Position numbers and translations under genes: made by a program. Positions 9,604 to 17,697 of a stretch of 38,905 nt of DNA are shown here, one piece after another. How positions within the stretch are numbered: the first letter of the stretch is position 1; every line of letters begins with the position of its first letter. The stretch lies in NCBI GenBank assembly GCA_913062925.1, contig CAJXWJ010000032.1, positions 1 to 38,905 on the forward strand, read 5' to 3'. The DNA comes from an uncultured Pseudorhodobacter sp. (GTDB lineage: Bacteria; Pseudomonadota; Alphaproteobacteria; Rhodobacterales; Rhodobacteraceae). Under the pieces are notes generated by a model. That model did no database searches, had not been told where the DNA came from, and worked only from the letters and a program-made list of their open reading frames with translations.

Positions 9604-10572
9604 ATGACCACGCCTCTTAATCTTGTTGCTGACATCGGCGGCACCAACACCCGGGTTGCGCTTGCCGATGGCAAGGCGGTGCGTCAAGACAGCATCCGCC
9701 GCTATGCCAATGCCGATTTCCCAAGCTTGGAGCCGGTGCTGACGCGCTATTTGGCCGAAGAAGGCATCGCGCGGGTCGAGGGGGCTTGCGTTGCCGCCGC
9801 AGGCCCGGTGCGCGACGGCGTGGCGGTGATGACCAATCTGGCCTGGACGATTGACGCAGCCCAGCTGACCCGTGCCACTGGCGCCGCGCATACCGCGATT
9901 TTGAATGACCTCCAGGCGCAGGGCCACGCGCTGGGCCATATCGCCCCGCAGTTTCTGCGCCCGCTGATCGCAGGCCCGCAGCAAAGTGGCGCGGCCATGC
10001 TGGTGGTGGGTGTGGGCACCGGTATGAATGCAGCCCCCGTGCATAACACGGCAGCTGGTCGGGTGGTTGCGGCCTCGGAATGCGGCCATATCGCGATGCC
10101 TGTGCGCAATGAGACCGACTTTCGCCTGATGAAATTCATCGAAGGCCACGGACCGCATGCGCATGGTTTTGCCGGCGTCGAAGACATTCTGGCGGGGCGC
10201 GGGCTGGAACGGCTGCACGCCTTTGTCACCCATGAGGCGGGGGCGATGCAGGAACTGGGGGCGGCGCAGATCATGCAGGCGCTTGGCGCAGGCGATCCGC
10301 TGGCGCGGCAAACCGCGGCACTTTATGTGCGGCTTTTGGGCAATGAGCTGGGCAATCTGGCGCTGATCCACCTGCCCTTTGGCGGGCTTTATCTGATCGG
10401 CGGCGTGGCGCGTGCCATGGTGCCCTATATGGCCGAGATGGGGCTGACCGAGGCTTTCCGCGATAAGGGGCGCTTTGGCGATTTCATGAAAGATTTCGCA
10501 GTCTTCGCGGTGGAAGATGACTACGCAGCCCTGACCGGCTGCGCAGCGCATCTGAGCAGCACGCCTGCCTAG
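9604..10572 (+). CDS. glk: Glucokinase
   Basis: Phosphorylates glucose to glucose-6-phosphate with ATP in the cytoplasm. It is 322 residues, standard for the Glk (non-ROK) family. The phosphate-binding motif is DIGGTNTR (residues 10-17). The catalytic Asp is expected at ILNDLQAQG (Asp102), and GVGTGMNAAPV forms the adenosine-side loop. The product feeds Pgi and Zwf, both encoded in this window at 33.5-37.2 kb. It follows the LacI gene with a 46-base gap and a weak AGG ribosome site; its stop overlaps that of the convergent esterase by four bases. Confidence 0.95.
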   Translation: MTTPLNLVADIGGTNTRVALADGKAVRQDSIRRYANADFPSLEPVLTRYLAEEGIARVEGACVAAAGPVRDGVAVMTNLAWTIDAAQLTRATGAAHTAILNDLQAQGHALGHIAPQFLRPLIAGPQQSGAAMLVVGVGTGMNAAPVHNTAAGRVVAASECGHIAMPVRNETDFRLMKFIEGHGPHAHGFAGVEDILAGRGLERLHAFVTHEAGAMQELGAAQIMQALGAGDPLARQTAALYVRLLGNELGNLALIHLPFGGLYLIGGVARAMVPYMAEMGLTEAFRDKGRFGDFMKDFAVFAVEDDYAALTGCAAHLSSTPA

Positions 10573-11243
10573 GGCTTGGCGGCTTTGGGCAGACGCTCAG
10601 CGATAAAGCTTAACATGACGCCAAGGCCATCTTGGGAAATGCCGTGCCCGCCGCCTTTCATCACATGCGCAAAGACCTTGAAGCCATTGGCAACAAGCGT
10701 ATTTCCTGCGGCCTGCATCTCGCCAAAAGGCACCACATCGTCGCGGTCGCCGTGCATCAATAAGACTTCAGGCTTTACTGTCATTTCCATCGCCAAAGTA
10801 TTGGGGCGCATCAGTTTTCCCGAAATCGCCACCAGCCCTGCGATGGTGTCAGCCCGCCGGGGTGCAACATGCAGGCCCATCATCGCGCCTTGACTAAACC
10901 CCACCAAAACCAGTTCAGACGCCGAAACAGCTTCGGCCTGTAAGGTGATGTCGATAAAGCCATTCAGATCATCTGCCGCTTGGTTCATCGCCACCGCAGA
11001 CTCGACCTCGCTCGAGCCATCAAAGCGCGGGATCGGGAACCACTGCCTGCCAAAGCCGCTGGCAGCGCAGGCCTGCGGCGCGTCGGGGGCATAAAACACC
11101 GTATCGGGCAAATGCGGCCCCAAGACATCGGCAATCCCCAACAAATCGGCGCCATCGGCGCCGTAGCCATGCACAAAGATCACCACCGAACCGGCTTTGC
11201 CCGACACCGAGGCCTTGCGGCCAAATTTTAACGCTCTGCTCAT
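10569..11243 (-). CDS. Alpha/beta-hydrolase, phospholipase/carboxylesterase family
   Basis: Small serine esterase of 224 residues (PF02230 type, like YpfH). The nucleophile elbow is GFSQG with Ser117; HGDRDDVVP supplies the acid (Asp169), and GGGHGIS supplies His200. The oxyanion-hole loop is near FVHGYGADG (23-31). No signal peptide is visible, so it is cytoplasmic. It lies 16 bases downstream of the DNA glycosylase gene on the same strand, so the two are likely co-transcribed; there is no obvious functional link. Confidence 0.85.
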   Translation of the reverse strand: MSRALKFGRKASVSGKAGSVVIFVHGYGADGADLLGIADVLGPHLPDTVFYAPDAPQACAASGFGRQWFPIPRFDGSSEVESAVAMNQAADDLNGFIDITLQAEAVSASELVLVGFSQGAMMGLHVAPRRADTIAGLVAISGKLMRPNTLAMEMTVKPEVLLMHGDRDDVVPFGEMQAAGNTLVANGFKVFAHVMKGGGHGISQDGLGVMLSFIAERLPKAAKP

Positions 11244-11259
11244 AGAAATGACCCTGCCC

Positions 11260-11886
11260 CTAAATGCCGTCTCGCGATTTCACCACATGGTAATAGGCAA
11301 ACAAACAGCGCGCCGCAACCGCGCGCCACGGGCTCCACGCCAGCGACATCTGGCGCAAGGCGCGCTCAGAAGGCCGCGCGGGCAGATCAAACAGATGCTT
11401 TGCCGCCTCTTGCAGCGCCAGATCATTGGGCGCAAAGACATCCGCCCGCCCCAGCGCGAACATCGCATAGATTTCCGCCGTCCAGCGGCCAATGCCTTTG
11501 ACCGCAACCAAAGTCTCGATCACCCGGTCATCGGGCAAATCGCGCAGCGCGTCAAAATCCACCGCCGAATGCGCCAGCGCCAGCGCGTAGCTGGCCTTTT
11601 GCCGGCTTAACCCTGCCGCGCGCAGATCGTCTTCGCCCGCAAGCGCCACCGCCGCGCGGCTGTCATAGCCCGCAGCCGCCATCCGCGCCCGAATGGCATT
11701 GGCCGAAGCCACCGAGACCTGCTGCGAGATGATCGCCTCTAGCAGTGCCGAAAACCCATCGGGCTTGCGCCGCAGCGGCAGATCGCCGACCAAAGCCAAG
11801 GCGCGGGCAAAGCGCGGATCCTGGCCTGCCAGCCAAGCCGCCCCCTCGGCCAGATCCGCAGGCCCTGTGATCAAACGCCCGACCAT
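11260..11886 (-). CDS. DNA-3-methyladenine glycosylase, AlkA/HhH-GPD family
   Basis: Base-excision repair glycosylase of 208 residues. The helix-hairpin-helix is LVAVKGIGRWTAEIYAMF (126-143), and the catalytic Asp lies in FAPNDLALQ (Asp155). SQQVSVASANAI near residue 54 is the usual interior helix. It lacks the N-terminal AlkA subdomain, as do the short alphaproteobacterial forms. The frame is open to 12021, but GAGGG five bases upstream supports ATG 11886 (MVGRLITG). It is divergent from the MFS gene with 57 bases between and upstream of the esterase in a two-gene unit. No [4Fe-4S] cysteine set is seen, so it is not EndoIII or MutY. Confidence 0.88.
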   Translation of the reverse strand: MVGRLITGPADLAEGAAWLAGQDPRFARALALVGDLPLRRKPDGFSALLEAIISQQVSVASANAIRARMAAAGYDSRAAVALAGEDDLRAAGLSRQKASYALALAHSAVDFDALRDLPDDRVIETLVAVKGIGRWTAEIYAMFALGRADVFAPNDLALQEAAKHLFDLPARPSERALRQMSLAWSPWRAVAARCLFAYYHVVKSRDGI

Positions 11887-11943
11887 TGTTTCCCTCACAA
11901 TAATTCGCTTGCAGCACGCCAAGCCGCATTCTACCGATACCCT

Positions 11944-13149
11944 ATGATGACAGATCAAGACAGCCTCGCCCGTAGAAATGTTGCCGTTCTGGTGGCCGCC
12001 CAAGCCATCCTTGGCGCGCAAATGCCGATGATTTTCACCTTTGGCGGGCTTGCGGGCCAGTCTTTGGCGACAAATGCCTGCTTTGCCACCCTGCCGATCT
12101 CGATGATCGTGCTGGGGTCGATGCTGACGGCGACGCCGCTGTCAAGCCTGATGCAGCGCAAGGGCCGGCGGGTTGGCTTTGTGGTCGGTGCCTTGGGCGG
12201 CGCGCTGGGGGCTGCGATTTCGGCCTATGGGCTGTTGCAAAGCTCGTTCTTTTTCCTCTGTCTTGGGTCGCTGTTCACCGGAGTTTATATGTCGGCGCAG
12301 GGGTTTTACCGCTTTGCCGCCGCGGATCGGGCCTCGGATGCGTTCCGGCCCAAGGCGATTTCCTATGTGATGGCGGGCGGGCTGTTGTCGGCGGTGATCG
12401 GCCCGCAGCTTGGGGCGGCCACGGTGGACGCGATGGTGGTGCCGTTTCTGGGCATTTACCTTGCGGTGGTGGTGCTGAACCTTTTGGGCATGATCATGTT
12501 TGTGTTTCTGGACATCCCCGTGCCAGATCGCAACACCTTTGCAGGCGTGGTGGCGCGCAGCAGGGTCGAGCTGATGAAGACCCCGCGTGTCGTGGTGGCG
12601 GTGATTGTGGCGGCGGTGTCTTATGCGCTGATGAATCTGGTGATGACCTCGACCCCGCTGGCGGTTGTGGGCTGCGGCTTTGGCAAGGGGGCTGCGGGGC
12701 ATATTGTCACCAGCCACGTGCTGGCGATGTATGCGCCTTCGTTCATCACCGGCCATGTCATCGCGCGCTTTGGCGTTGAAAAGGTGATGGCGACGGGTCT
12801 GGTTATTTTGGCCGCGGCTGGGGCGGTGGCGATAGCGGGCGTCGATCTGATGAACTTTTATGCAGCGCTGATCTTGCTGGGTGTCGGCTGGAACTTTGGC
12901 TTTATTGGCGCGACCACCATGCTGACAGGATCGGTAGCGCCTTCCGAGCGCGGCCGGATGCAGGGTCTGAACGATCTGATCGTCTTTGGTGGCGTCACCC
13001 TTGCCAGCCTGTCTTCGGGCGGCTTGATGAACTGCTCGGGCTCTTCGGTGCAAGCGGGATGGTCGGCGGTGAATATGGCGATGCTGCCGTTTCTGGTGCT
13101 GGCCGGTGGCGCGCTGATTTGGCTGGCGATGCGGCCAAAAGCGGCATGA
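11944..13149 (+). CDS. Major facilitator superfamily transporter
   Basis: Integral membrane carrier of 401 residues with about twelve hydrophobic segments. The cytoplasmic loop between helices 2 and 3 has the basic SSLMQRKGRRVGFVVG pattern typical of MFS proteins, and helix 5 shows the glycine-rich SYVMAGGLLSAVIGPQLGA. The substrate cannot be read. Two ATG codons are adjacent (11944 and 11947), with no Shine-Dalgarno. Its stop overlaps the GNAT start (ATGA), so the two are translationally coupled and may act on related compounds. Confidence 0.85.
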   Translation: MMTDQDSLARRNVAVLVAAQAILGAQMPMIFTFGGLAGQSLATNACFATLPISMIVLGSMLTATPLSSLMQRKGRRVGFVVGALGGALGAAISAYGLLQSSFFFLCLGSLFTGVYMSAQGFYRFAAADRASDAFRPKAISYVMAGGLLSAVIGPQLGAATVDAMVVPFLGIYLAVVVLNLLGMIMFVFLDIPVPDRNTFAGVVARSRVELMKTPRVVVAVIVAAVSYALMNLVMTSTPLAVVGCGFGKGAAGHIVTSHVLAMYAPSFITGHVIARFGVEKVMATGLVILAAAGAVAIAGVDLMNFYAALILLGVGWNFGFIGATTMLTGSVAPSERGRMQGLNDLIVFGGVTLASLSSGGLMNCSGSSVQAGWSAVNMAMLPFLVLAGGALIWLAMRPKAA

Positions 13150-13589
13150 TCCGCGCGGCCAGCCCTGCCGATCTGCCGCAACTGGTGGCGCTGATCACGG
13201 GGCTTGCCGCGCATCACGATGACGCGGCTTTGGTGACAGAAGCGACACTTGCGCGCGATGTCTTTGGCCCACATCCCTGCCTGCAAATCTTGGTGGCCGA
13301 GGCGGCTGATGGCCTGCAAGCCTATGCGGCCCTGACCCAGCTTGCCCGCCTGCAATGGGGCCAGCGCGGCATGGATCTGCATCATCTGTATGTCGCAGAA
13401 AACCAACGCGGCAAGGGTCTGGGCACGCGCCTGATCCAAGCGGTCACTGATCTTGCACGCGCGCAGGGATGCAGCTATCTGACCGTTTCCGCACTTGCCA
13501 GCAACACCCAAGCGCAAGGCTTTTATACCAAGCGCGGCTTTCACCCTGCCCCCGTCAGCGGCCAGCGCTTTGCCTTGGATCTGCGCTAG
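13146..13589 (+). CDS. GNAT-family N-acetyltransferase
   Basis: Acetyl-CoA dependent acetyltransferase of 147 residues. The acetyl-CoA binding loop is NQRGKGLGTRLIQA (Q/R-x-x-G-x-G/A type, about residues 100-113), preceded by the beta-4 strand DLHHLYVAE. The C-terminal NTQAQGFYTKRGF is the usual alpha-4/beta-7 motif. The substrate is unknown. The start overlaps the MFS stop by four bases (ATGA). It ends three bases before the convergent squalene synthase-like gene. Confidence 0.88.
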   Translation: MIRAASPADLPQLVALITGLAAHHDDAALVTEATLARDVFGPHPCLQILVAEAADGLQAYAALTQLARLQWGQRGMDLHHLYVAENQRGKGLGTRLIQAVTDLARAQGCSYLTVSALASNTQAQGFYTKRGFHPAPVSGQRFALDLR

Positions 13590-13592
13590 AGG

Positions 13593-14345
13593 CTACCACC
13601 GCCCCGTCAGCGCTGCCCAAGTCAGCCGGCCGCGCCGCGCAAATTCCGACAGCCCCATCGCGCCCTCGGCCACCAGCCGCGGATCAGCCGCCACCTGCGC
13701 CAGCAAGGGCTCTGCCTGCCAGCCTGCCAGCATCGCAGGCCCCAGATCACGCCGCATTGCCTTTGCAAAGCGGATCTTTTCCAGCCCCGTCTGGGCCAGG
13801 GCTGCAATCGCCGCTGGGCGGCCATCGACCAAGGGCAGCTTGCCGCGCGCCTCTAACTCTGGCACCGCGCGCAGGAAATTCGCCAGCCCCAAACCCCAGC
13901 CATAGGCCCGCGCAAAAGGTTCAGCCCGCAAAGGTGCCCCGCAAGCCTTGGCCGCAAGCCACATCAGGGCGCCTGCCGTCTCGTCCAGATAGCGGTCAAA
14001 ATGCGCCGCATCCTCAAAGGCATCGGCGTAGATATCCCAGCGCCGTGCCGCGACCAAACGGTCAATCACCTCGACCGGAAGGGCTGCCTCGGCGATCAGC
14101 CCGTGCAAAGGGCCCGCCACCTCATGCGCGCGCGCACGCGGTTCGGCCACCACATCGCGCCACCATTGCAACCGCATCTCGGCGATCATCGGCTCTTTGG
14201 TCACCCAAGGCGCGCGGGCGACCTCAAGGTTAAAGGCGTAAAGCACAAACAACCGCCCCCGCAGCGCCACAGGAGCCGCCATAACGGCAGCAAAGCGGTC
14301 AGGATCGCCGCGCTCAACCAAACCAGCACAGGCGGCAAAGCTCAT
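13593..14345 (-). CDS. Squalene/phytoene synthase-fold protein, NDUFAF6-like
   Basis: Protein of 250 residues with the all-helical squalene/phytoene synthase fold. The first Asp-rich substrate motif is replaced by LYAFNLEVARAPW (about residues 35-47). The following MRLQWWRDVV (57-66) and DRYLDETAGALMWLA are the remaining landmarks. This AFN-E-A and RLQWW pattern is that of NDUFAF6, a mitochondrial complex I assembly factor, rather than of true CrtB/HpnD enzymes. I therefore do not call it a terpene synthase. The ATG 14345 start overlaps the cimA stop, so it is translated in line with cimA. No carotenoid or hopanoid genes are nearby. Confidence 0.75.
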   Translation of the reverse strand: MSFAACAGLVERGDPDRFAAVMAAPVALRGRLFVLYAFNLEVARAPWVTKEPMIAEMRLQWWRDVVAEPRARAHEVAGPLHGLIAEAALPVEVIDRLVAARRWDIYADAFEDAAHFDRYLDETAGALMWLAAKACGAPLRAEPFARAYGWGLGLANFLRAVPELEARGKLPLVDGRPAAIAALAQTGLEKIRFAKAMRRDLGPAMLAGWQAEPLLAQVAADPRLVAEGAMGLSEFARRGRLTWAALTGRW

Positions 14346-15961
14346 AGCGGCTGGCCCACATCGCGGATCAGCTTCCAATTGATCGCATCCAGCAGCGCCT
14401 CGAAACTGGCGTCAACGATATTGGCCGAAACCCCCACCGTTGACCACCCGCGCCCAGAACTGTCTTCGCTGTCGATGATCACGCGGGTCACAGCCTCGGT
14501 GCCGCCTTGAGTGATGCGCACCTTGAAATCCACCAGATGCAGATCGTCGATCACGCCCTGATAGGGGCCCAGATCCTTGGCCAAGGCCTTGGCCAAAGCG
14601 TTCACCGGCCCGCGATCGGTACCGCTCTCGTCCATGCTCTCACTGACCGACAGCATCTTCTTCTCGCCCACCTTCACCACAACCACGGCCTCCGAGAGGC
14701 TGACCATACGGTCGTATTTGTTCTTGCGCCGCTCCACCGTGACCCGGTAGCGCTTGACCTCAAAGAAATCCGGCATCAGCCCCAATTCGCGCCGCGCAAG
14801 CAGCTCAAAGCTCGCCTGCGCCCCGTCATAGGCATAGCCCTGATCCTCGCGCTCCTTGATCACCTCTAAAATCCGCCCCATGCGCGGATCTTTGGCCTCA
14901 ACCACAATCCCCGCCGCAGCCAACCGCGCGCGCAGGTTCGATTGCCCGGCTTGGTTTGACATCGGAATGATGCGCTCATTGCCAACACGCTCGGGGGCGA
15001 TATGCTCATAGGTGCTGGGGTCTTTCATGATCGCACTGGCATGCAAACCCGCCTTATGGGCAAAGGCACTGGCGCCGACATAGGGCGCGCTGCGCAATGG
15101 CACGCGGTTCAAAATATCATCCAAACTGCGTGACAACCGCAACAGGCCGGCAAGACCCGCCTCACTGACGCCAATTTGCAGCTGGCTCGCAAAGGGCTCT
15201 TTCAGCATCAAGGTCGGGATCAGCGTCACCAGATTGGCATTGCCACAGCGCTCGCCCAATCCGTTCAACGTGCCCTGCACCTGCCGCGCCCCCGCCTCGA
15301 CCGCCGCCAGCGAATTGGCCACCGCATTGCCGGTGTCATCATGACAATGAATGCCCAACCGGCTGCCCGCAATGCCGCTGGCAATCACCTCCGAGACCAC
15401 CCGCCCCACTTCCGAAGGCAAGGTGCCGCCATTGGTATCGCACAGCACAATCCAACGCGCCCCGGCCTGATAGGCCGCCTGCAAACAGGCCAGCGCATAG
15501 CCAGGATTGGCGCGGTAGCCATCAAAGAAATGCTCGGCGTCAAACAAAGCCTCGCGCCCCTGCCCGACCACATGCGCAAAAGACGCCGCAATCGCCGCAA
15601 GGTTTTCCTCCAGGCTCACCCCAAGCGCCGTGGTGACGTGAAAGTCATGACATTTGCCAACCAAACAGACAGCCGGCGTGCCCGCATCCAGCACCGCCGC
15701 CAAAACATCATCATTCTGCGCCGACCGCCCCACCCGCTTGGTCATGCCAAAAGCCGTCATCGTCGCGCGCCCTTGCGGCACCGCCGTGAAAAACTCACTG
15801 TCGGTCGGATTGGCCCCCGGCCAACCGCCCTCGATATAATCCACCCCCAAGCCATCCAGCGCAGCCGCAATCTGCAGCTTTTCCAAGGTCGAAAACTGCA
15901 CACCTTGCGTCTGCTGGCCATCGCGCAGCGTGGTGTCAAACAGATAAAGCCGCTCTTTCAT
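14342..15961 (-). CDS. cimA: (R)-citramalate synthase
   Basis: Condenses pyruvate with acetyl-CoA to give citramalate, the start of the threonine-independent isoleucine route. It is 539 residues: an N-terminal HMGL-like TIM barrel starting with FDTTLRDGQQTQG (metal and substrate loop), GIHCHDDTGNAVANS near residue 200, a linker, and a C-terminal LeuA-type allosteric domain (from about 400), which isoleucine would bind. The barrel wording (GGWPGANPTDSEFF) is of the CimA type 2 found in alphaproteobacteria, distinct from LeuA. It lies downstream of cysS, separated by a GC hairpin, and overlaps the NDUFAF6-like gene by four bases. Confidence 0.93.
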   Translation of the reverse strand: MKERLYLFDTTLRDGQQTQGVQFSTLEKLQIAAALDGLGVDYIEGGWPGANPTDSEFFTAVPQGRATMTAFGMTKRVGRSAQNDDVLAAVLDAGTPAVCLVGKCHDFHVTTALGVSLEENLAAIAASFAHVVGQGREALFDAEHFFDGYRANPGYALACLQAAYQAGARWIVLCDTNGGTLPSEVGRVVSEVIASGIAGSRLGIHCHDDTGNAVANSLAAVEAGARQVQGTLNGLGERCGNANLVTLIPTLMLKEPFASQLQIGVSEAGLAGLLRLSRSLDDILNRVPLRSAPYVGASAFAHKAGLHASAIMKDPSTYEHIAPERVGNERIIPMSNQAGQSNLRARLAAAGIVVEAKDPRMGRILEVIKEREDQGYAYDGAQASFELLARRELGLMPDFFEVKRYRVTVERRKNKYDRMVSLSEAVVVVKVGEKKMLSVSESMDESGTDRGPVNALAKALAKDLGPYQGVIDDLHLVDFKVRITQGGTEAVTRVIIDSEDSSGRGWSTVGVSANIVDASFEALLDAINWKLIRDVGQPL

Positions 15962-15991
15962 GCCTTGGCCCTTTCATCTTGGGACAAATAT

Positions 15992-16024
15992 CCTCGGGGG
16001 TTCGGGGGGGGAAACCCCCCGAGG
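15992..16024. repeat. GC hairpin between cysS and cimA, probable dispersed intergenic element
   Basis: CCTCGGGGG (15992-16000) pairs with CCCCCGAGG (16016-16024), with an extra G-run/C-run pairing inside. The flank ACAAATATCCTCGGGGG resembles a short repeat that I recall in front of many Rhodobacterales genes. On the minus strand it ends the cysS transcript or forms the cimA leader. Only one copy is seen in the window. Confidence 0.5.
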
Positions 16025-16043
16025 TTTGCCAGATGCGCAAGGC

Positions 16044-17450
16044 TCACAGCACCCCCTCCAACTTCTTGGCATCAAAGCCCGCGCCCGCCAGCAACTCGAC
16101 ACCCGCCTTCGACATCCGCACCTCAACCCCCGCCGCCGTCAGCGCCGCCTTCATCGCGTCTAAGGCGGCGAAATCCTTGCTTTGTTGTGCCTGTGCGCGC
16201 AGCTCTGTCACCCGCGCGGCATAGGGGGCCAGATCGACGCTCGGCTGGTTTTGCGCAAGCCACGCGCTCTGGCGCATCTGCAACAACCCCAGCAGCACCG
16301 CCGTGCGCTTTAAGACCCGCGCATCGCAGCGCTTTGCCAGCTCCAGCACCTCCGTCAGCGCGGCCGAAGTGTTCAGATCGTTCTGCAAAGCCGCCAGCAC
16401 CTGCGGATCTACCGCCAGGCTCATATCCAGTTCCACATCGCCCACCGCCGCATAAAGCCCGTCCAGCGTCTTTTTCGCCTGCGCCGCCTTCTCTGCCGTC
16501 CAATCCATCGGTTTGGAATAATGCGTGCCCAGATAGACCATGCGGATCACCTCGCCCGCATAGCCTTGGTCCAGCAAATCGCGCACGGTAAAGAAATTGC
16601 CTAAGGATTTGGACATCTTCTTGCCCTCGACCTGCAACATCTCATTGTGCATCCAGATCTTGGCGAAATCCGCCTCTGGATGCGCGCAGCAGCTTTGCGC
16701 GATCTCGTTCTCGTGGTGGGGAAATTGCAGATCCAGCCCGCCGCCGTGAATGTCAAAGCTTGCGCCCAGCAATTCATAACTCATCGCCGAGCATTCGATA
16801 TGCCAGCCCGGTCTGCCAAAGCCCCAAGGGCTGTCCCAACCGGGCTCAGCGTCAGAGGAGGGCTTCCACAGCACGAAATCCATTGGATCTTCTTTGAACG
16901 GCGCCACCTCGACCCGCGCGCCTGCGATCATATCATCGACCGAGCGGCCCGAGAGCGCGCCATAGTCTTTGTACGAACGTACACGAAACATCGCATGGCC
17001 CTCTGCCGCATAGGCATGGCCCTTGGCGATCAGGGTTTCGATCATCGCGATCATCGCGCCGATATATTCCGTCGCGCGCGGCTCAAATGTGGGCCGCAGC
17101 GCGCCCAAGGCATCCATATCGGCGTGATACCAGCCGATGGTTTCCTCGGTCCGCTCGCGGATCAGCGCCTCTAGGCTGCGCGGATCGCCTGTCTGTTGCC
17201 GCGCCAAGGCGCTGGCGTTGATCTTGTCATCGACATCGGTGAAATTGCGCACATAGGTGACATGATCCGTCCCGTAAACCTGCCGCAGCAACCGATAGAG
17301 CGTGTCAAACACCACCACAGGCCGACCATTGCCCAGATGCGCGCGATCGTAAACCGTGGGGCCGCAGACATAGATCCGCACGTTTTTGGCATCAATCGGG
17401 GTGAAATCTTCTTTTACCCGCGTTTTGTTGTTGTGCAGTCTGATCATCAT
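16044..17450 (-). CDS. cysS: Cysteinyl-tRNA synthetase
   Basis: Class I aminoacyl-tRNA synthetase of 468 residues that charges tRNA-Cys. The zinc-binding Cys is in YVCGPTVYD (Cys29). The HIGH signature reads HLGN (38-41), a normal CysS variant. The second zinc ligands lie around [13 protein letters not shown], and KMSKSLGN is the second ATP motif. The C-terminal DALR-like helical domain is intact. Two adjacent ATG codons (17450 and 17447) share a GAGG site 4 and 7 bases upstream; either may be used. It precedes cimA on the same strand. Confidence 0.97.
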   Translation of the reverse strand: MMIRLHNNKTRVKEDFTPIDAKNVRIYVCGPTVYDRAHLGNGRPVVVFDTLYRLLRQVYGTDHVTYVRNFTDVDDKINASALARQQTGDPRSLEALIRERTEETIGWYHADMDALGALRPTFEPRATEYIGAMIAMIETLIAKGHAYAAEGHAMFRVRSYKDYGALSGRSVDDMIAGARVEVAPFKEDPMDFVLWKPSSDAEPGWDSPWGFGRPGWHIECSAMSYELLGASFDIHGGGLDLQFPHHENEIAQSCCAHPEADFAKIWMHNEMLQVEGKKMSKSLGNFFTVRDLLDQGYAGEVIRMVYLGTHYSKPMDWTAEKAAQAKKTLDGLYAAVGDVELDMSLAVDPQVLAALQNDLNTSAALTEVLELAKRCDARVLKRTAVLLGLLQMRQSAWLAQNQPSVDLAPYAARVTELRAQAQQSKDFAALDAMKAALTAAGVEVRMSKAGVELLAGAGFDAKKLEGVL

Positions 17451-17697
17451 CAAGCCTCGAAATTGGTCCAAACACGCCTGCGGCGCGGGTCTATCAGCTT
17501 GATCCTGTTAAGGGAAACAGATGATGGGCCCGCGTGACGACTGTCAGCAGGGAATGCAGCAAATGCAAAGAACGTCCATCAGTTTCATGCAGCCTGTGTA
17601 GCGCCAGAATGCAAGGTCGCCAAGCTTAATTTTCGCGGCAAAGCCCCCCTTGTTTGCCGCCCCCCCGCAGGCCATGCTGGCGCAAAGGGAGCCTGCG
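17451..17697. other. Intergenic region between divergent cysS and the decarboxylase gene
   Basis: This 247-base gap must hold the promoters of both divergent genes. I see no ORF, tRNA, clear operator palindrome or convincing -35/-10 pair. Confidence 0.6.

Noticed and set aside
13593-14345. Phytoene synthase CrtB
   Set aside because: The first Asp-rich motif is absent and no carotenoid genes are adjacent; the pattern is that of NDUFAF6.
15176-16591. 471-codon plus-strand ORF across cimA and cysS
   Set aside because: It is antisense to two certain genes and shows the low-complexity Pro/Arg/Ala composition of chance frames.
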